64,000 nucleotides of DNA from assembly GCA_944322715.1 (NCBI GenBank), contig CALUPT010000015.1:1-64000 (forward strand), in the 5' to 3' direction. The position numbers and the translations under genes are program-made. Positions within the stretch are counted from its first letter, which is position 1. Each line of letters starts with the position of its first letter. This document shows, piece by piece, positions 45,111-54,412 of this stretch. This DNA comes from an uncultured Bacteroidales bacterium (GTDB lineage: Bacteria; Bacteroidota; Bacteroidia; Bacteroidales; UBA932). The notes beneath the pieces were generated by a model. The model ran no database searches. It was not told the origin of the DNA and saw only the letters and a program-made list of their open reading frames with translations.

Positions 45111-45578
45111 ATGGAAAAATACAGAGTGCTGTTTATATGCCTCGGCAATATATGCAGGTCTCCGGCAGCCCAGGGGATATTCGAGTCGATAGTGGCAGCT
45201 GAAGGTGCCGCAGACCGGTTTGAGGCCGATTCCGCAGGCCTGTATTCCGGACATCAGGGCCAGCTGCCTGACAGACGGATGCGCAGTGCGGCTGCGGCAA
45301 GAGGTTATGTCCTTACGCACAGGGCGAGGCCGGTGTCATCCCTTGATTTCCTTGATTTCGATCTGGTCGTGGCAATGGATGATGAGAACTATGAGGCGCT
45401 GATGCATCTTGCCCCATCTGTCGAGGACACGCGCAAAATAAAAAGGATGGCGAGTTATCTCACCACCCACAGGATTTCATATATCCCTGACCCTTATTAT
45501 ATGGGGCAGGACGGTTTTGAACTGGTGCTTGACCTCCTCGAAGAGGCTTGCACCAACCTCTACCGTTCTATAGCATAA
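45111..45578 (+). CDS. Low-molecular-weight protein-tyrosine phosphatase
   Basis: A 155-residue cytoplasmic phosphatase. The P-loop FICLGNICRSPAAQGIFESI has the C-X5-R active site (residues 10-16 or so), and the general-acid loop IPDPYYMGQDGFE lies near residue 125. Such enzymes remove phosphate from tyrosine kinases of capsule synthesis or from other proteins. It follows alr on the same strand. Its last 11 bases overlap the 3' end of the convergent DJ-1-like gene. Confidence 0.93.
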   Translation: MEKYRVLFICLGNICRSPAAQGIFESIVAAEGAADRFEADSAGLYSGHQGQLPDRRMRSAAAARGYVLTHRARPVSSLDFLDFDLVVAMDDENYEALMHLAPSVEDTRKIKRMASYLTTHRISYIPDPYYMGQDGFELVLDLLEEACTNLYRSIA

Positions 45579-46143
45579 TGCTCTTTGCTACGGCATCCGC
45601 CGTCGGCTGTCCCATTATGTGGGCGACAATGGCAAGACCGAAGGCTACTGTATGTCCCGCTCCGCGTCCGGTAATGATCCTTCCGTCGGTCACGACCCCG
45701 TCTTTGGAGTATATCGCGCCCTTTTCCTGCATTGCCGGTTCGAATCCGTCATAGCAGGTCATCTTCTTGCCCTGAATGTCAGGCAGATGGCTCAGCACTA
45801 CGCTCGGAGAGGCGCAGATTGCGGCTACGCTACCGCCATCCTGATAGTGTTTCACCATGAGATCCATCAGCATCCTGTTGTCCGCCAGATTGGTCGCCCC
45901 TGGAATGCCTCCCGGGAACACCATGAAGTCCTTGTCGGTGGTGCCGTCAAGCTGCACCGTGTCGAGGAATTCGTTGAAATCCAGTTCTGTCATGATGTGG
46001 ATCTTGTGCGCGCTCCTGACGGAGCTGTGGTCATAGATTGACACAGTCTTGACATCAACTCCGCCCCTGAGGAGCATATCCACCGTCGTCAGGGCTTCGG
46101 TCTCTTCGAAGCCGTCCGCAAAGAAAACATAAACGCCTTTCAT
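45568..46143 (-). CDS. DJ-1/PfpI-family protein
   Basis: A 191-residue protein with the DJ-1/ThiJ/PfpI fold. The start MKGVYVFFADGFEETEALTT holds the conserved Glu; the nucleophile Cys is in SVAAICASPSVVLSHL near residue 103, and MVFPGGIPGATNL is the family glycine loop. Proteins of this type act in redox stress or glyoxal repair (YajL-like), but the precise role is open. An upstream in-frame start at 46266 would lie inside gdhA, so 46143 is chosen. It follows gdhA by 11 bases. Confidence 0.88.
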   Translation of the reverse strand: MKGVYVFFADGFEETEALTTVDMLLRGGVDVKTVSIYDHSSVRSAHKIHIMTELDFNEFLDTVQLDGTTDKDFMVFPGGIPGATNLADNRMLMDLMVKHYQDGGSVAAICASPSVVLSHLPDIQGKKMTCYDGFEPAMQEKGAIYSKDGVVTDGRIITGRGAGHTVAFGLAIVAHIMGQPTADAVAKSIML

Positions 46144-46154
46144 ATATGATATTG

Positions 46155-47489
46155 TTACAGGATTCCCTGCTCCATCATGGCTGTGGCTACCTTCATAAAG
46201 CCTGAAATGTTGGCTCCCTTGACATAGTTCACGTAGCCATCCGGCTGAGTGCCGTATTTTACGCACTGGCTGTGGATATTCTCCATAATGCTTTTGAGCT
46301 TGCTGTCCACTTCTTCTGCACTCCAGCTGAGTTTCTGTGAGTTCTGTGTCATCTCAAGACCGGATACCGACACTCCGCCTGCATTGGCTGCCTTGCCGGG
46401 AGCGTAGAGGATTTTTGCATTCAGGAAGGCATCGATGGCTTCCGGAGTGGATGGCATGTTGGCTCCTTCGGAAACTGCAATGCAGCCGTTGGAAAGGAGG
46501 GTCTTCGCCTCTTCTCCGTTGATCTCGTTCTGTGTCGCGCTCGGCATTGCGATGTCGCATTTCTCGCCCCACGGACGGGCTCCTTCAACATATTTGCATC
46601 CGTATTTGGCTGCATATTCCTTGATGCGGCCCCTTTCGACATTCTTCAGATGCATTATATAGTCCAGTTTCTCCCTCGTGATACCGTCCGGGTCGTAAAT
46701 GTATCCGTTGGAGTCTGACATGGTCACGACCTTGGCTCCGAGGCTGATGAGCTTCTCTGCCGTGTACTGTGCAACATTGCCGGATCCTGAGATGCAGACT
46801 GTCTTGCCCTCGATGCCGATGCCCCTTGTAGCGAGCATCTGCTGCAGGAAATATACGTTGCCGTAGCCTGTGGCCTCCGGGCGCATAAGCGAACCTCCGA
46901 ACGTGATTCCCTTGCCGGTGAACGTGCCGGTATGCTCGCGGGCGAGCTTCTTGTACATTCCGAACATGAAGCCGACTTCACGGCCGCCTACACCTATGTC
47001 TCCTGCCGGGACATCCGTCTCCGGGCCGATATGTCTCCACAGTTCAAGTATGAAGGCCTGGCAGAAACGCATTATCTCATCATCGGACTTGCCTTTAGGG
47101 TTGAAGTCAGAGCCTCCCTTCGCACCGCCCATAGGCAGGGTTGTGAGAGCGTTCTTGAATGTCTGCTCGAAAGCGAGGAACTTCAGGATGGACTGGTTTA
47201 CGGATGCGTGGAACCTGATGCCGCCCTTGTACGGGCCGATGGCGCAGTTGTGCTGTATCCTGTAGCCCATATTGGTCTGTACACGGCCGTAGTCATCTAC
47301 CCAAGTGACACGGAAAGAGACAATCCTGTCCGGGATACACAGCCTTTCGATGAGGTTGTACTCCTCGAATTCAGGATGCTGGTTGTAGACATCTTCAATG
47401 CTTGCCAGGACTTCTGAGACCGCCTGGTGGTACTCCGGCTCATTTGGGAATCTCCTCTTGAGCCCGTTCAGAACTTCAGTTGAATTCAT
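46155..47489 (-). CDS. gdhA: Glutamate dehydrogenase (NADP type)
   Basis: A 444-residue enzyme that assimilates ammonia into glutamate. The substrate region GPYKGGIRFHASVNQSILKF and the catalytic-Lys segment LPMGGAKGGSDFNPKGKSDD are present, and the dinucleotide fold starts at GKTVCISGSGNVAQYTAEKL. Length matches hexameric GdhA. A minus-strand -7 element (TAACTTTG) lies at 47529-47536. Together with the arginine operon it ties the window to nitrogen metabolism, although the two are 27 kb apart. Confidence 0.95.
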   Translation of the reverse strand: MNSTEVLNGLKRRFPNEPEYHQAVSEVLASIEDVYNQHPEFEEYNLIERLCIPDRIVSFRVTWVDDYGRVQTNMGYRIQHNCAIGPYKGGIRFHASVNQSILKFLAFEQTFKNALTTLPMGGAKGGSDFNPKGKSDDEIMRFCQAFILELWRHIGPETDVPAGDIGVGGREVGFMFGMYKKLAREHTGTFTGKGITFGGSLMRPEATGYGNVYFLQQMLATRGIGIEGKTVCISGSGNVAQYTAEKLISLGAKVVTMSDSNGYIYDPDGITREKLDYIMHLKNVERGRIKEYAAKYGCKYVEGARPWGEKCDIAMPSATQNEINGEEAKTLLSNGCIAVSEGANMPSTPEAIDAFLNAKILYAPGKAANAGGVSVSGLEMTQNSQKLSWSAEEVDSKLKSIMENIHSQCVKYGTQPDGYVNYVKGANISGFMKVATAMMEQGIL

Positions 47490-47528
47490 TTGGGGAAAAT
47501 GTTAAGTTGTTTTTATAACCGTTTCCTG

Positions 47529-47536
47529 CAAAGTTA
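47529..47536 (-). promoter_or_regulatory. Predicted -7 element for gdhA
   Basis: TAACTTTG on the minus strand, 40 bases before the gdhA start. No TTG lies at the usual upstream distance. Confidence 0.5.
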
Positions 47537-47602
47537 AGAAAATTATCTGAAATGCGAGATGGTTTTTCAAAAAAATAACAGGAAATTTTTCCGGAACAAG
47601 GG

Positions 47603-47632
47603 TTGACATTACCGATATTTTAATTACCTTTG
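47603..47632 (+). promoter_or_regulatory. Promoter of the OmpA-like gene
   Basis: TTG (47603-47605) and TACCTTTG (47625-47632) with 19 bases between. The start codon lies 30 bases further on. A strong match, as expected for an abundant outer-membrane protein. Confidence 0.75.
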
Positions 47633-47662
47633 CCCGCAATTGTGTGTATTTATCTTATTGAA

Positions 47663-48913
47663 ATGAAAACTTGTAGAATTGTTCTCACCGGTCTGCTCGC
47701 AGCAGTGCTTTCTGTCGCATTTGCAGGCAATGCCGGTGCACAGGAAAACGGGAACAGGGATTCTCTCGGACGCATTGTCCGCGGTCCGTATGAGACCAAC
47801 GGCGCATGGGACAACTGGTTTATCGGTGTAGGCGGCGGCATCAACCTCTTCGAGGATGGATGGTTCGGCGCCATGCAGCACAGGACAAGGGTCGCCCCGG
47901 CAATAGAAGTGAATGTCGGAAAATGGTTCACGCCGAGCGTGGGCGCACGTATCGGATACAGCGGATTCCGTGCGAACGGATGGAACCAGTACCAGACCGC
48001 ATTCGCAACCGAATTCAACGATACGAAGAACATGTATAAGGAGAAGGTGAATTTCGCATACGTGCGTACGGATGTGATGTGGAACATCTCCAATGCATTC
48101 AGCGGATACAAGGAGACCAGGTTCTGGAATGTGATACCTTACCTCAGCGCAGGCTATCTGCATGGTTACGGCACTGCAGGCGTGACATCCAAGAGCCACC
48201 AGTTCGCATACGGCGGAGGTATATACAATACTCTGCGTATCAGCAACAGGGTGAACCTTACCCTTGATGTAAGGCAGATACTGTTCAACGGCCAGTTCAA
48301 CGGCAACACCGGCGGTCTGGCTGCCATGACGAGCGCGACTTTCGGAGTGGCCGTCAACCTCGGCAAGACCAACTGGAAGCGTGCGACACAGGTTCCGGAT
48401 GGCTATGCTCCGTTCAGCGTGGCCGCCGTGAACACCATGAAGGACAATTCGGCAAAATATGCGGCGGAGGCTGAAAGGCTTGCAAAAGAGAACAAGGCTC
48501 TTGCGGAGAAGAACGATGCCCTGCAGGCCGAGGTGGATGAGCTTCAGGATGCCCTTGCAGCAGCTGAAGGGAAGAAGCTGACGGTATCCCCGGGTGCAGT
48601 GTTCTTCACTATCGGGCAGACAGAACTTGATTCGAGGGAGCTTTACCATCTCGATTTCTATATAAAGAATGTCATCGAGCAGGATGCTGATGCCACCTTT
48701 GTGCTGACAGGATATGCAGACAAGGATACAGGTGGCAAGAAGCGCAACCAGTACCTCAGCGAAAAGAGGGTGGAATATGTTCTCGACATTCTCCGTACCA
48801 AATATAACGTGTCAGAGGACCGTCTGGTTGTCAAGGCCGTGGGCGCGGAATCCACATTCATCGAAGGCCAGCCTGAACTCAACCGTTGCGTCGTTCTCGA
48901 ATACGCGGAATAA
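47663..48913 (+). CDS. OmpA-family outer-membrane protein
   Basis: A 416-residue protein with a signal peptide (MKTCRIVLTG...AGNAGAQ). An eight-stranded-type barrel makes up the first 250 residues (WFIGVGGGINLFEDGWFGAM; VGARIGYSGFRANGWNQ). A coiled coil follows near 265-310 (AEAERLAKENKALAEKNDAL). The OmpA-like peptidoglycan-binding domain closes the protein (ATFVLTGYADKDTGGKKRNQ, LSEKRVEYVLDIL). The ATG at 47663 was chosen because the signal peptide starts there. It stands alone between its own promoter and terminator. Confidence 0.92.
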   Translation: MKTCRIVLTGLLAAVLSVAFAGNAGAQENGNRDSLGRIVRGPYETNGAWDNWFIGVGGGINLFEDGWFGAMQHRTRVAPAIEVNVGKWFTPSVGARIGYSGFRANGWNQYQTAFATEFNDTKNMYKEKVNFAYVRTDVMWNISNAFSGYKETRFWNVIPYLSAGYLHGYGTAGVTSKSHQFAYGGGIYNTLRISNRVNLTLDVRQILFNGQFNGNTGGLAAMTSATFGVAVNLGKTNWKRATQVPDGYAPFSVAAVNTMKDNSAKYAAEAERLAKENKALAEKNDALQAEVDELQDALAAAEGKKLTVSPGAVFFTIGQTELDSRELYHLDFYIKNVIEQDADATFVLTGYADKDTGGKKRNQYLSEKRVEYVLDILRTKYNVSEDRLVVKAVGAESTFIEGQPELNRCVVLEYAE

Positions 48914-48940
48914 TCCGTGCAGGCAGAAACATTTTACATG

Positions 48941-48972
48941 GCGGATGTCCGGCAGGATATCCGCTTTTTTTG
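48941..48972 (+). terminator. Intrinsic terminator of the OmpA-like gene
   Basis: GCGGATGTCC (48941-48950) pairs with GGATATCCGC (48955-48964) around GGCA, followed by TTTTTTTG. It lies 28 bases after the stop codon. Confidence 0.85.
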
Positions 48973-49104
48973 TGCATACACGGAGACATGTATCGCTTTG
49001 AACGATTTTACCACAAATTGAGACTAAAATGATGTATTTGTCCGGATTAAAATTATAAATTTGCCGACGGAAATTTTGTTTATACCATATAATTTATAAC
49101 AGAC

Positions 49105-50478
49105 ATGAAAAAGATCTTGATCTTGGTGCTGGCCTGTATAGCGGCAGTGAATGCAAGCGCGCAGTGGCAGCCTCTTTTCAACGGGAAGAATCTCAAGGGC
49201 TGGAAAATCGTGGGAGGAACAGCCGAATATTCTGTCAAGGATGGCGCGATAACCGGTGTGAGCACAAAAGTGGACAACAGGAACACTTTCCTCGTGACCG
49301 ACAGGGAATACGGCGACTTCATACTCGAATTCCTTTTCAAGATAGATGAGAATTTCAAATATTTCAATTCCGGAGTGCAGCTGCGCAGCCATGTAGGGGA
49401 GGGCGGCCGCATGTACGGATATCAGTACGAGATAGACCCGACATCGAGGGCGTGGACCGGAGGAATCTATGATGAGGCGCGTCTCGGATGGCTGTATCCT
49501 CTGACCGTGAATCCTGAGGCGCAGGCCGCCTTCCGTCACGGAGACTGGAACAAGGCCAGGATCGAGGCCGTGGGCAACCGTATCCGTACCTGGATAAACG
49601 GGGTGCCTGCTGCGGATGTGCTTGATGCACAGGATGCTTCCGGGTATATCGCCCTGCAGGTCCATGCCGTCTATGACGAAGAGTCAGTGGGCAAGGCCAT
49701 CAGCTGGAAAGACATACGCATAATGACCGAGGGCCTTGAATATGAAGTGTCCCCGGAGACCGGTATAGTGCAGAAGAACTGCATTCCTAACACCATTTCC
49801 GAGCGTGAGGCTGCCGAAGGCTGGGCTCTTCTCTGGGATGGCAAGACTACTGAGGGCTGGCACAGTCACAAGGCTCCCGAGTTCCCATCCAAGGGCTGGC
49901 ATATCGAGGACGGTATGCTGGTTGTGGAGAAGGCCGATGGTGCCGAGTCTGGCAATGGCGGTGACATCATCACTGACAGGAAGTACCGCGATTTCGAGCT
50001 GACCTTCGATTTCAAGCTGACAGAAGGGGCGAACAGCGGAGTCAAGTATTTCGTGAATCCTGATGTGAACAATGCCATGTCCGGTTCTTCAATAGGATGT
50101 GAGTTCCAGGTGCTGGATGACGAAAAGCATCCGGATGCGAAGCTCGGAGTAAACGGGAACAGGACCCTCGGGTCTCTCTATGATCTCATCCCTGCCCCTG
50201 CCGACAAGCCGTTCCGCAAAGGTTTCTTCAATACCGGCAAGATTGTGGTGAAGGGCAACCATGTGGAGCACTGGCTCAATGATGTCAAGATCATTGAATA
50301 TGAACGCAACAACCAGATGTGGGACGCTTTCGTGGACTACAGCAAATACAAGGACTGGGTCAACTTCGGTAACTTCGAGACAGGCCATATCCTTATCCAG
50401 GACCACGGGGACAAGGTATATTACAAGAACATCAAGATCAGGGAACTCCTGACGGTGGATCTGAAGCCTCTTTATTGA
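49105..50478 (+). CDS. Exported protein with two DUF1080 domains (3-keto-glycoside hydrolase/lyase type)
   Basis: A 457-residue protein with a signal peptide ([13 protein letters not shown]). Two copies of the concanavalin-like DUF1080 domain follow: the first opens [18 protein letters not shown] and contains [20 protein letters not shown]; the second opens [17 protein letters not shown] and contains [20 protein letters not shown] and [18 protein letters not shown]1080 proteins cleave 3-keto-disaccharides produced by Gfo/Idh/MocA dehydrogenases. Two such dehydrogenases follow in the same direction, so the cluster probably oxidises and splits a glycoside in the periplasm. A -7 element (TAAATTTG, 49056-49063) lies upstream. 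Confidence 0.87.
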   Translation: MKKILILVLACIAAVNASAQWQPLFNGKNLKGWKIVGGTAEYSVKDGAITGVSTKVDNRNTFLVTDREYGDFILEFLFKIDENFKYFNSGVQLRSHVGEGGRMYGYQYEIDPTSRAWTGGIYDEARLGWLYPLTVNPEAQAAFRHGDWNKARIEAVGNRIRTWINGVPAADVLDAQDASGYIALQVHAVYDEESVGKAISWKDIRIMTEGLEYEVSPETGIVQKNCIPNTISEREAAEGWALLWDGKTTEGWHSHKAPEFPSKGWHIEDGMLVVEKADGAESGNGGDIITDRKYRDFELTFDFKLTEGANSGVKYFVNPDVNNAMSGSSIGCEFQVLDDEKHPDAKLGVNGNRTLGSLYDLIPAPADKPFRKGFFNTGKIVVKGNHVEHWLNDVKIIEYERNNQMWDAFVDYSKYKDWVNFGNFETGHILIQDHGDKVYYKNIKIRELLTVDLKPLY

Positions 50479-50511
50479 CGGCACGGCAAACATTCTTAAA
50501 ACGATAGAGAT

Positions 50512-51948
50512 ATGTCAGGAAAGAATATATCCCGCAGAGATTTTCTGCAGAGGGCTGCCGTGATAGGCGGAGCGGCCATGATGCCATCGATGACAATGGG
50601 TTTCAACGGCAAGACATCTCCCGCCCCGAGAAAGGTGGGGGCGAACGACAAGGTGAATGTCGCGCTTATCGGCATAGGCAACAGGGGCAACGAGGTCTCC
50701 AAGCAGTTCCATGCCACAGGTCTTTGCAATGTAGTCGCCCTGTGCGATGTGGACATGGGGGCGAAACAGACCCGCGAGATAGAGTCCATGTTCCCCGGGG
50801 TGCCGAAATATAAGGATTTCCGCAAGCTGTTCGATGAGATGGCCAGGAAGATAGATGCAGTGGTGGTCTGCACTCCAGACCATAGCCATTTCCCTATCTG
50901 CATGGCGGCGATGAGGGAAGGGATCCATGTCTATGTGGAGAAGCCTCTTGCCCGCACCTTCTACGAGTGCGAGATGCTGATGCGGGCCGAGAAGAAATAT
51001 GGTGTGGTCACCCAGATGGGCAACCAGGGCCATTCCGAAGCCAACTATTTCCAGTTCAAGGCATGGAAGGATGCAGGCATCATCAAGGATGTGACGGCCG
51101 TGACCGCCCACATGAACAATCCGCGCCGCTGGCACGGGTGGAATCCGGAGATGACCTCATACCCGGCAGCCGAGCCTGTACCTGCCACCCTTGACTGGGA
51201 CACATGGCTCTGTGCCGCGCATGAGCATTCCTACAACCATGACTTCCATAACGGTCAGTGGAGATGCTGGTATGAGTTCGGCATGGGTGTCCTTGGAGAC
51301 TGGGGGGCGCATATCATAGATTCTATCCACGAGTTCCTTGACCTCGGGCTCCCGACGGAGATCAACCCTCTCTATCTCAAGGGGCACAATCCTTTCTTCT
51401 ATCCGATGTCATCCACCATCCTGTTCAAGTTCCCTGAGAGGGAGGGGATGCCGGCTCTCGACATCACCTGGTATGATGGTCTTGACAACATTCCGGCCGT
51501 GCCGGAAGGATACGGCGTATCGGAGATAGACCCGAACATCCCTTTGGTGGCGGGCCAGAAGATACAGCCTGCCAAACTCAACCCGGGCAAGGAGATATAT
51601 TCGGAGACACTGACATTCAAGGGCGGATCGCATGGCAGTACGCTGTCCATCATACCGGAGGAGAAGGCAAAGGAGATGGAGGGGAAACTGCCCGAGGTGC
51701 CGAAGTCGCCTTCGAACCATTACGAGAACTTCCTGCTTTCCGTCATGGGCAAGGAGAAGACGCGCTCTCCGTTCTCTGTATCCGGGCCTTTGAGCCAGGT
51801 GTTCTGCCTGGGAGTCATCAGCCAGTGGACAGGACAGAAGATACTTTTCGACAGGAAGACGAAACAGATAACCGACAATCCTCTGGCAAACCAGCTTCTG
51901 TGGGGTACAATGCCTCGTGAGGGCTGGGAGGAATTCTACCGGATATGA
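50512..51948 (+). CDS. Gfo/Idh/MocA oxidoreductase with Tat-type signal
   Basis: A 478-residue NAD-dependent sugar oxidoreductase. The N-terminus MSGKNISRRDFLQRAAVIGG is a twin-arginine signal; the Rossmann fold begins at KVNVALIGIGNRGNEVSKQF, and the family motif HVYVEKPLARTFYECEMLM carries the catalytic Lys. A Gfo/Idh C-terminal sheet follows (WRCWYEFGMGVLGDWGAHII). Export with a bound cofactor fits a Tat substrate. It lies 33 bases after the DUF1080 gene, its likely partner: the dehydrogenase makes the 3-keto sugar and the DUF1080 protein splits it. Confidence 0.9.
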   Translation: MSGKNISRRDFLQRAAVIGGAAMMPSMTMGFNGKTSPAPRKVGANDKVNVALIGIGNRGNEVSKQFHATGLCNVVALCDVDMGAKQTREIESMFPGVPKYKDFRKLFDEMARKIDAVVVCTPDHSHFPICMAAMREGIHVYVEKPLARTFYECEMLMRAEKKYGVVTQMGNQGHSEANYFQFKAWKDAGIIKDVTAVTAHMNNPRRWHGWNPEMTSYPAAEPVPATLDWDTWLCAAHEHSYNHDFHNGQWRCWYEFGMGVLGDWGAHIIDSIHEFLDLGLPTEINPLYLKGHNPFFYPMSSTILFKFPEREGMPALDITWYDGLDNIPAVPEGYGVSEIDPNIPLVAGQKIQPAKLNPGKEIYSETLTFKGGSHGSTLSIIPEEKAKEMEGKLPEVPKSPSNHYENFLLSVMGKEKTRSPFSVSGPLSQVFCLGVISQWTGQKILFDRKTKQITDNPLANQLLWGTMPREGWEEFYRI

Positions 51949-51974
51949 TGCCGGGAAATAACCTTTAAAAAGAT

Positions 51975-52220
51975 ATGGCTGTGAAAGATACCGTCATTAC
52001 GGCAAGTGAAAAGCGCAGGGAGATATTGCTGGCGGCAGGGTGTTTCATTGCGGCTTTTCTTGTCAATGTATATGCAATCATCAGGTTCGGTACTCCGTGG
52101 ACCGAGATGTTTACCCAGATAGGCTATGTGATTGTCCTTTCTGTGGCAATCTATGCCATAGTCTGGGCGGTACGCCTGTGCATCATGTTCCTGAAATCCG
52201 TTTTCAGAAGCAGGAGATAG
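51975..52220 (+). CDS. Small two-helix membrane protein
   Basis: An 81-residue protein with two predicted membrane segments (EILLAAGCFIAAFLVNVYAI; IGYVIVLSVAIYAIVWAVRL) and basic ends (KRREI; FLKSVFRSRR). I recognise no family. It sits 26 bases after the first oxidoreductase gene and 3 bases before the ApbE-like gene, so it belongs to the cluster; a role as a membrane anchor or partner is conjecture. Confidence 0.75.
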   Translation: MAVKDTVITASEKRREILLAAGCFIAAFLVNVYAIIRFGTPWTEMFTQIGYVIVLSVAIYAIVWAVRLCIMFLKSVFRSRR

Positions 52221-52223
52221 CGG

Positions 52224-53060
52224 ATGGAGTTCGTCTATAGCGCGAAGAACCCTGATGCGCCTGTCGCCTTCGCTTCGTTCGGAGCCATGCACTCCGTTTT
52301 CGAAATTGTGGTGCCCGGAGTTTCCGAACAGGAGGCAAGGAATGTGGCCGGGAAAGCGGAGGCGATGGTGGCGGCGGTGGAAAAGAAACTGAACAGGCAT
52401 GATCCTGATAGCGTCTTCTCGAAACTGGATTCTTCGTCGGGTCTGGCAACGGTAGAAGTGGATGATGAGGTTTTCTCGATACTGCAGTTCTGCGAGGCTT
52501 TCAGAAAGAGCACTGCCGGGTATTTCGACATTGCGGCGTTGTCCATATCGGAAATACGGCCGGCATACATCATGTCTCCGGAAAAGAGAACCGTGAGTCT
52601 TGCCGGACAGGATCTGATTCTCGATGCAGGTGGCTTCGGCAAGGGATATGCCCTGGACGTGGTCCGCTCCATGCTCGAAAGGGAGGGAGTGGACAATGCC
52701 CTCATGAATTTCGGGGACAGTTCGGTGACTGCTCTCGGCCATCATCCTTACGGTGACTGCTGGAAGGTAGAGACCCGGTCGGGAGGCGGCTCTTTCCGTC
52801 TGAAAGGTTCTTCCCTTTCCGTGTCCGGACTCAGACCGGACGGGATTGCGCATATTGTCAATCCCGTTGATGGAACGCTTGTGGGCAACAGGGGTGCGGT
52901 TGCCGTGGAGGGATGCTCGGCTTTTGTCTGTGAAGTCCTTTCCACTGCGCTGTATGCCGCTCCGGAGGCGATGCGTCAGGCCATAATGGCCGCATTCGGG
53001 GGATATTCGTATAAAGTGATAAAACAGGATTTGAAACAATGGATAGGAGAGAATTTGTAA
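52224..53060 (+). CDS. apbE: ApbE-like FAD:protein FMN transferase
   Basis: A 278-residue ApbE-family protein. FASFGAMHSVFEIVVPG opens the fold, and LILDAGGFGKGYALDVVRSM is the diagnostic FAD-binding motif; NALMNFGDSSVTALGHHP follows. The metal-site region reads FVCEVLSTALYAAPEAMRQ, with Glu where many ApbE proteins have Asp. It is shorter than the usual 320-350 residues and has no signal peptide or lipobox, so it appears cytosolic, unlike most ApbE proteins. ApbE attaches FMN to Thr or Ser of target proteins; no obvious FMN-binding target is encoded nearby. Its 3' end overlaps the next gene by 22 bases. Confidence 0.82.
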   Translation: MEFVYSAKNPDAPVAFASFGAMHSVFEIVVPGVSEQEARNVAGKAEAMVAAVEKKLNRHDPDSVFSKLDSSSGLATVEVDDEVFSILQFCEAFRKSTAGYFDIAALSISEIRPAYIMSPEKRTVSLAGQDLILDAGGFGKGYALDVVRSMLEREGVDNALMNFGDSSVTALGHHPYGDCWKVETRSGGGSFRLKGSSLSVSGLRPDGIAHIVNPVDGTLVGNRGAVAVEGCSAFVCEVLSTALYAAPEAMRQAIMAAFGGYSYKVIKQDLKQWIGENL

Positions 53061-54289
53061 AACGTTTCGGTACAATGGGGGCGGCCGGACTTCTCATGTC
53101 TTCCGTACCATGGCTCAAGGGATGCACTCCTGCCGGTCAGGCGGAGATGTCAGGCGGGAAAGTGAGGTTCGGTATAATAGGTCCCGGGTCGAGAGGCAGT
53201 TTCCACATAGACAATCTTCTGAAGATTCCGCAGGCGGAGATTGTGGCCCTTTGCGACAATTACAAGGCCAATCTTGACAAGGCATCCGCAAAGGTCCCAT
53301 CGGCGAGAAGATATGATGACTACAGGAAACTCCTGGAAGACAAGGAAGTGGATGCAGTGATCATCGCCACGCCGCTCAATCTGCATTACAGGATGGCAAC
53401 AGATGCCTTTTCTGCAGGGAAACATGTCTTCTGCGAGAAGGCAATGGCATATACGATGGAGGAGTGTCTCGACATGTACCGCAAGGGCAAGGCATCGGGC
53501 AGGATTTTCTTTGTCGGGCAGCAGAGGCTTTTCGACCCGAAATACATCAAGATAATGGACTCCATACGCGCAGGGGAGTTCGGCCCTGTAGTTAATGTCC
53601 GCAATTACTGGTTCAGGAACAATGACTGGAGGCGCCCCGTGCCATCTCCCGATCTTGAGAGACATGTCAACTGGCGTCTGTACAGGGAATATTCCAGAGG
53701 CCTGATGACGGAACTTGCCTGTCATCAGCTCCAGAACGGGACATGGGCTATCGGGATGCTTCCGAAACAGGTGATGGGGACAGGGAACATCATCTACTGG
53801 AAGGATGGTCGGGAAGTGTTCGACAGCGTCTGTACCATATATACATTTCCAAACGGGGTGAACATGACATTCGAGTCGGTGATTTCCAACAAGCATTACG
53901 GGATGGGCGAGCAGATACTGTGCAAGGATGCGACCATTGATCTGGTGATGGGCCGGCTGTATGCCGAGAATCCGAAGCGCAGGAGCGGTATCCGGCAGCT
54001 CGTCGGAGAGATCGAGCAGGGCATATTCAGCAGTTCGGCCTTTGCCGGGACGAGCTGGTCTCCGGAAAACGCCTCTGCAGATCCGGGAATCGCAATCATG
54101 CCGGAAGCTGTCGAGGGGGATGGTTCGCAGGAGATGATGCAGGCATTCTGTCACAGTGTCCTTACCGGAGTCCAGCCTCCGCATGTCCTCGAGGAGGCGT
54201 ATTACGGTTCCATCCTGTGCCTGCTCGGCGATGAGGCCCTTCTTCAGAAGAAGATTCTGGAATTCCCGGAGGAGTTCAGGCTCTCATGA
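53039..54289 (+). CDS. Gfo/Idh/MocA oxidoreductase with Tat-type signal and lipobox-like Cys
   Basis: A 416-residue sugar oxidoreductase. The start MDRREFVKRFGTMGAAGLLM has a twin-arginine motif and ends in a Cys (residue 29), so it may be an exported lipoprotein. The Rossmann fold begins at KVRFGIIGPGSRGSFHIDNL; the motif HVFCEKAMAYTMEECLDMYR carries the catalytic Lys, with Ala where Pro is usual. The C-terminal domain includes SRGLMTELACHQLQNGTWAI. It overlaps apbE by 22 bases, so both are in one transcript. It probably acts with the first oxidoreductase and the DUF1080 protein on glycosides. Confidence 0.88.
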   Translation: MDRREFVKRFGTMGAAGLLMSSVPWLKGCTPAGQAEMSGGKVRFGIIGPGSRGSFHIDNLLKIPQAEIVALCDNYKANLDKASAKVPSARRYDDYRKLLEDKEVDAVIIATPLNLHYRMATDAFSAGKHVFCEKAMAYTMEECLDMYRKGKASGRIFFVGQQRLFDPKYIKIMDSIRAGEFGPVVNVRNYWFRNNDWRRPVPSPDLERHVNWRLYREYSRGLMTELACHQLQNGTWAIGMLPKQVMGTGNIIYWKDGREVFDSVCTIYTFPNGVNMTFESVISNKHYGMGEQILCKDATIDLVMGRLYAENPKRRSGIRQLVGEIEQGIFSSSAFAGTSWSPENASADPGIAIMPEAVEGDGSQEMMQAFCHSVLTGVQPPHVLEEAYYGSILCLLGDEALLQKKILEFPEEFRLS

Positions 54290-54308
54290 CATTTTGTAAT
54301 TTCCAGGC

Positions 54309-54347
54309 AAAACCCTCTCGAATCTCATCCGGATTTGAGAGGGTTTT
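54309..54347. terminator. Intrinsic terminator after the oxidoreductase cluster
   Basis: AAAACCCTCTC (54309-54319) and GAGAGGGTTTT (54337-54347) are perfect complements around a 17-base loop that can pair further (AATC with GATT). The T-run lies within the 3' arm. It closes the 49105-54289 cluster. Confidence 0.8.
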
Positions 54348-54349
54348 AT

Positions 54350-54357
54350 TATCTTTG
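54350..54357 (+). promoter_or_regulatory. Predicted -7 element for aguA
   Basis: TATCTTTG, directly after the terminator and 56 bases before the start codon of the deiminase gene. No well-placed TTG was found. Confidence 0.5.
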
Positions 54358-54412
54358 TCTGATTGCGCGGCCGGACTGTCCGGAATTCCGGGCCAGGCCG
54401 CAGTATTGTGAG

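Noticed and set aside
47624..48649. 341-codon minus-strand frame opposite the OmpA-like gene
   Set aside because: Antisense shadow of a gene with its own promoter, signal peptide and terminator.
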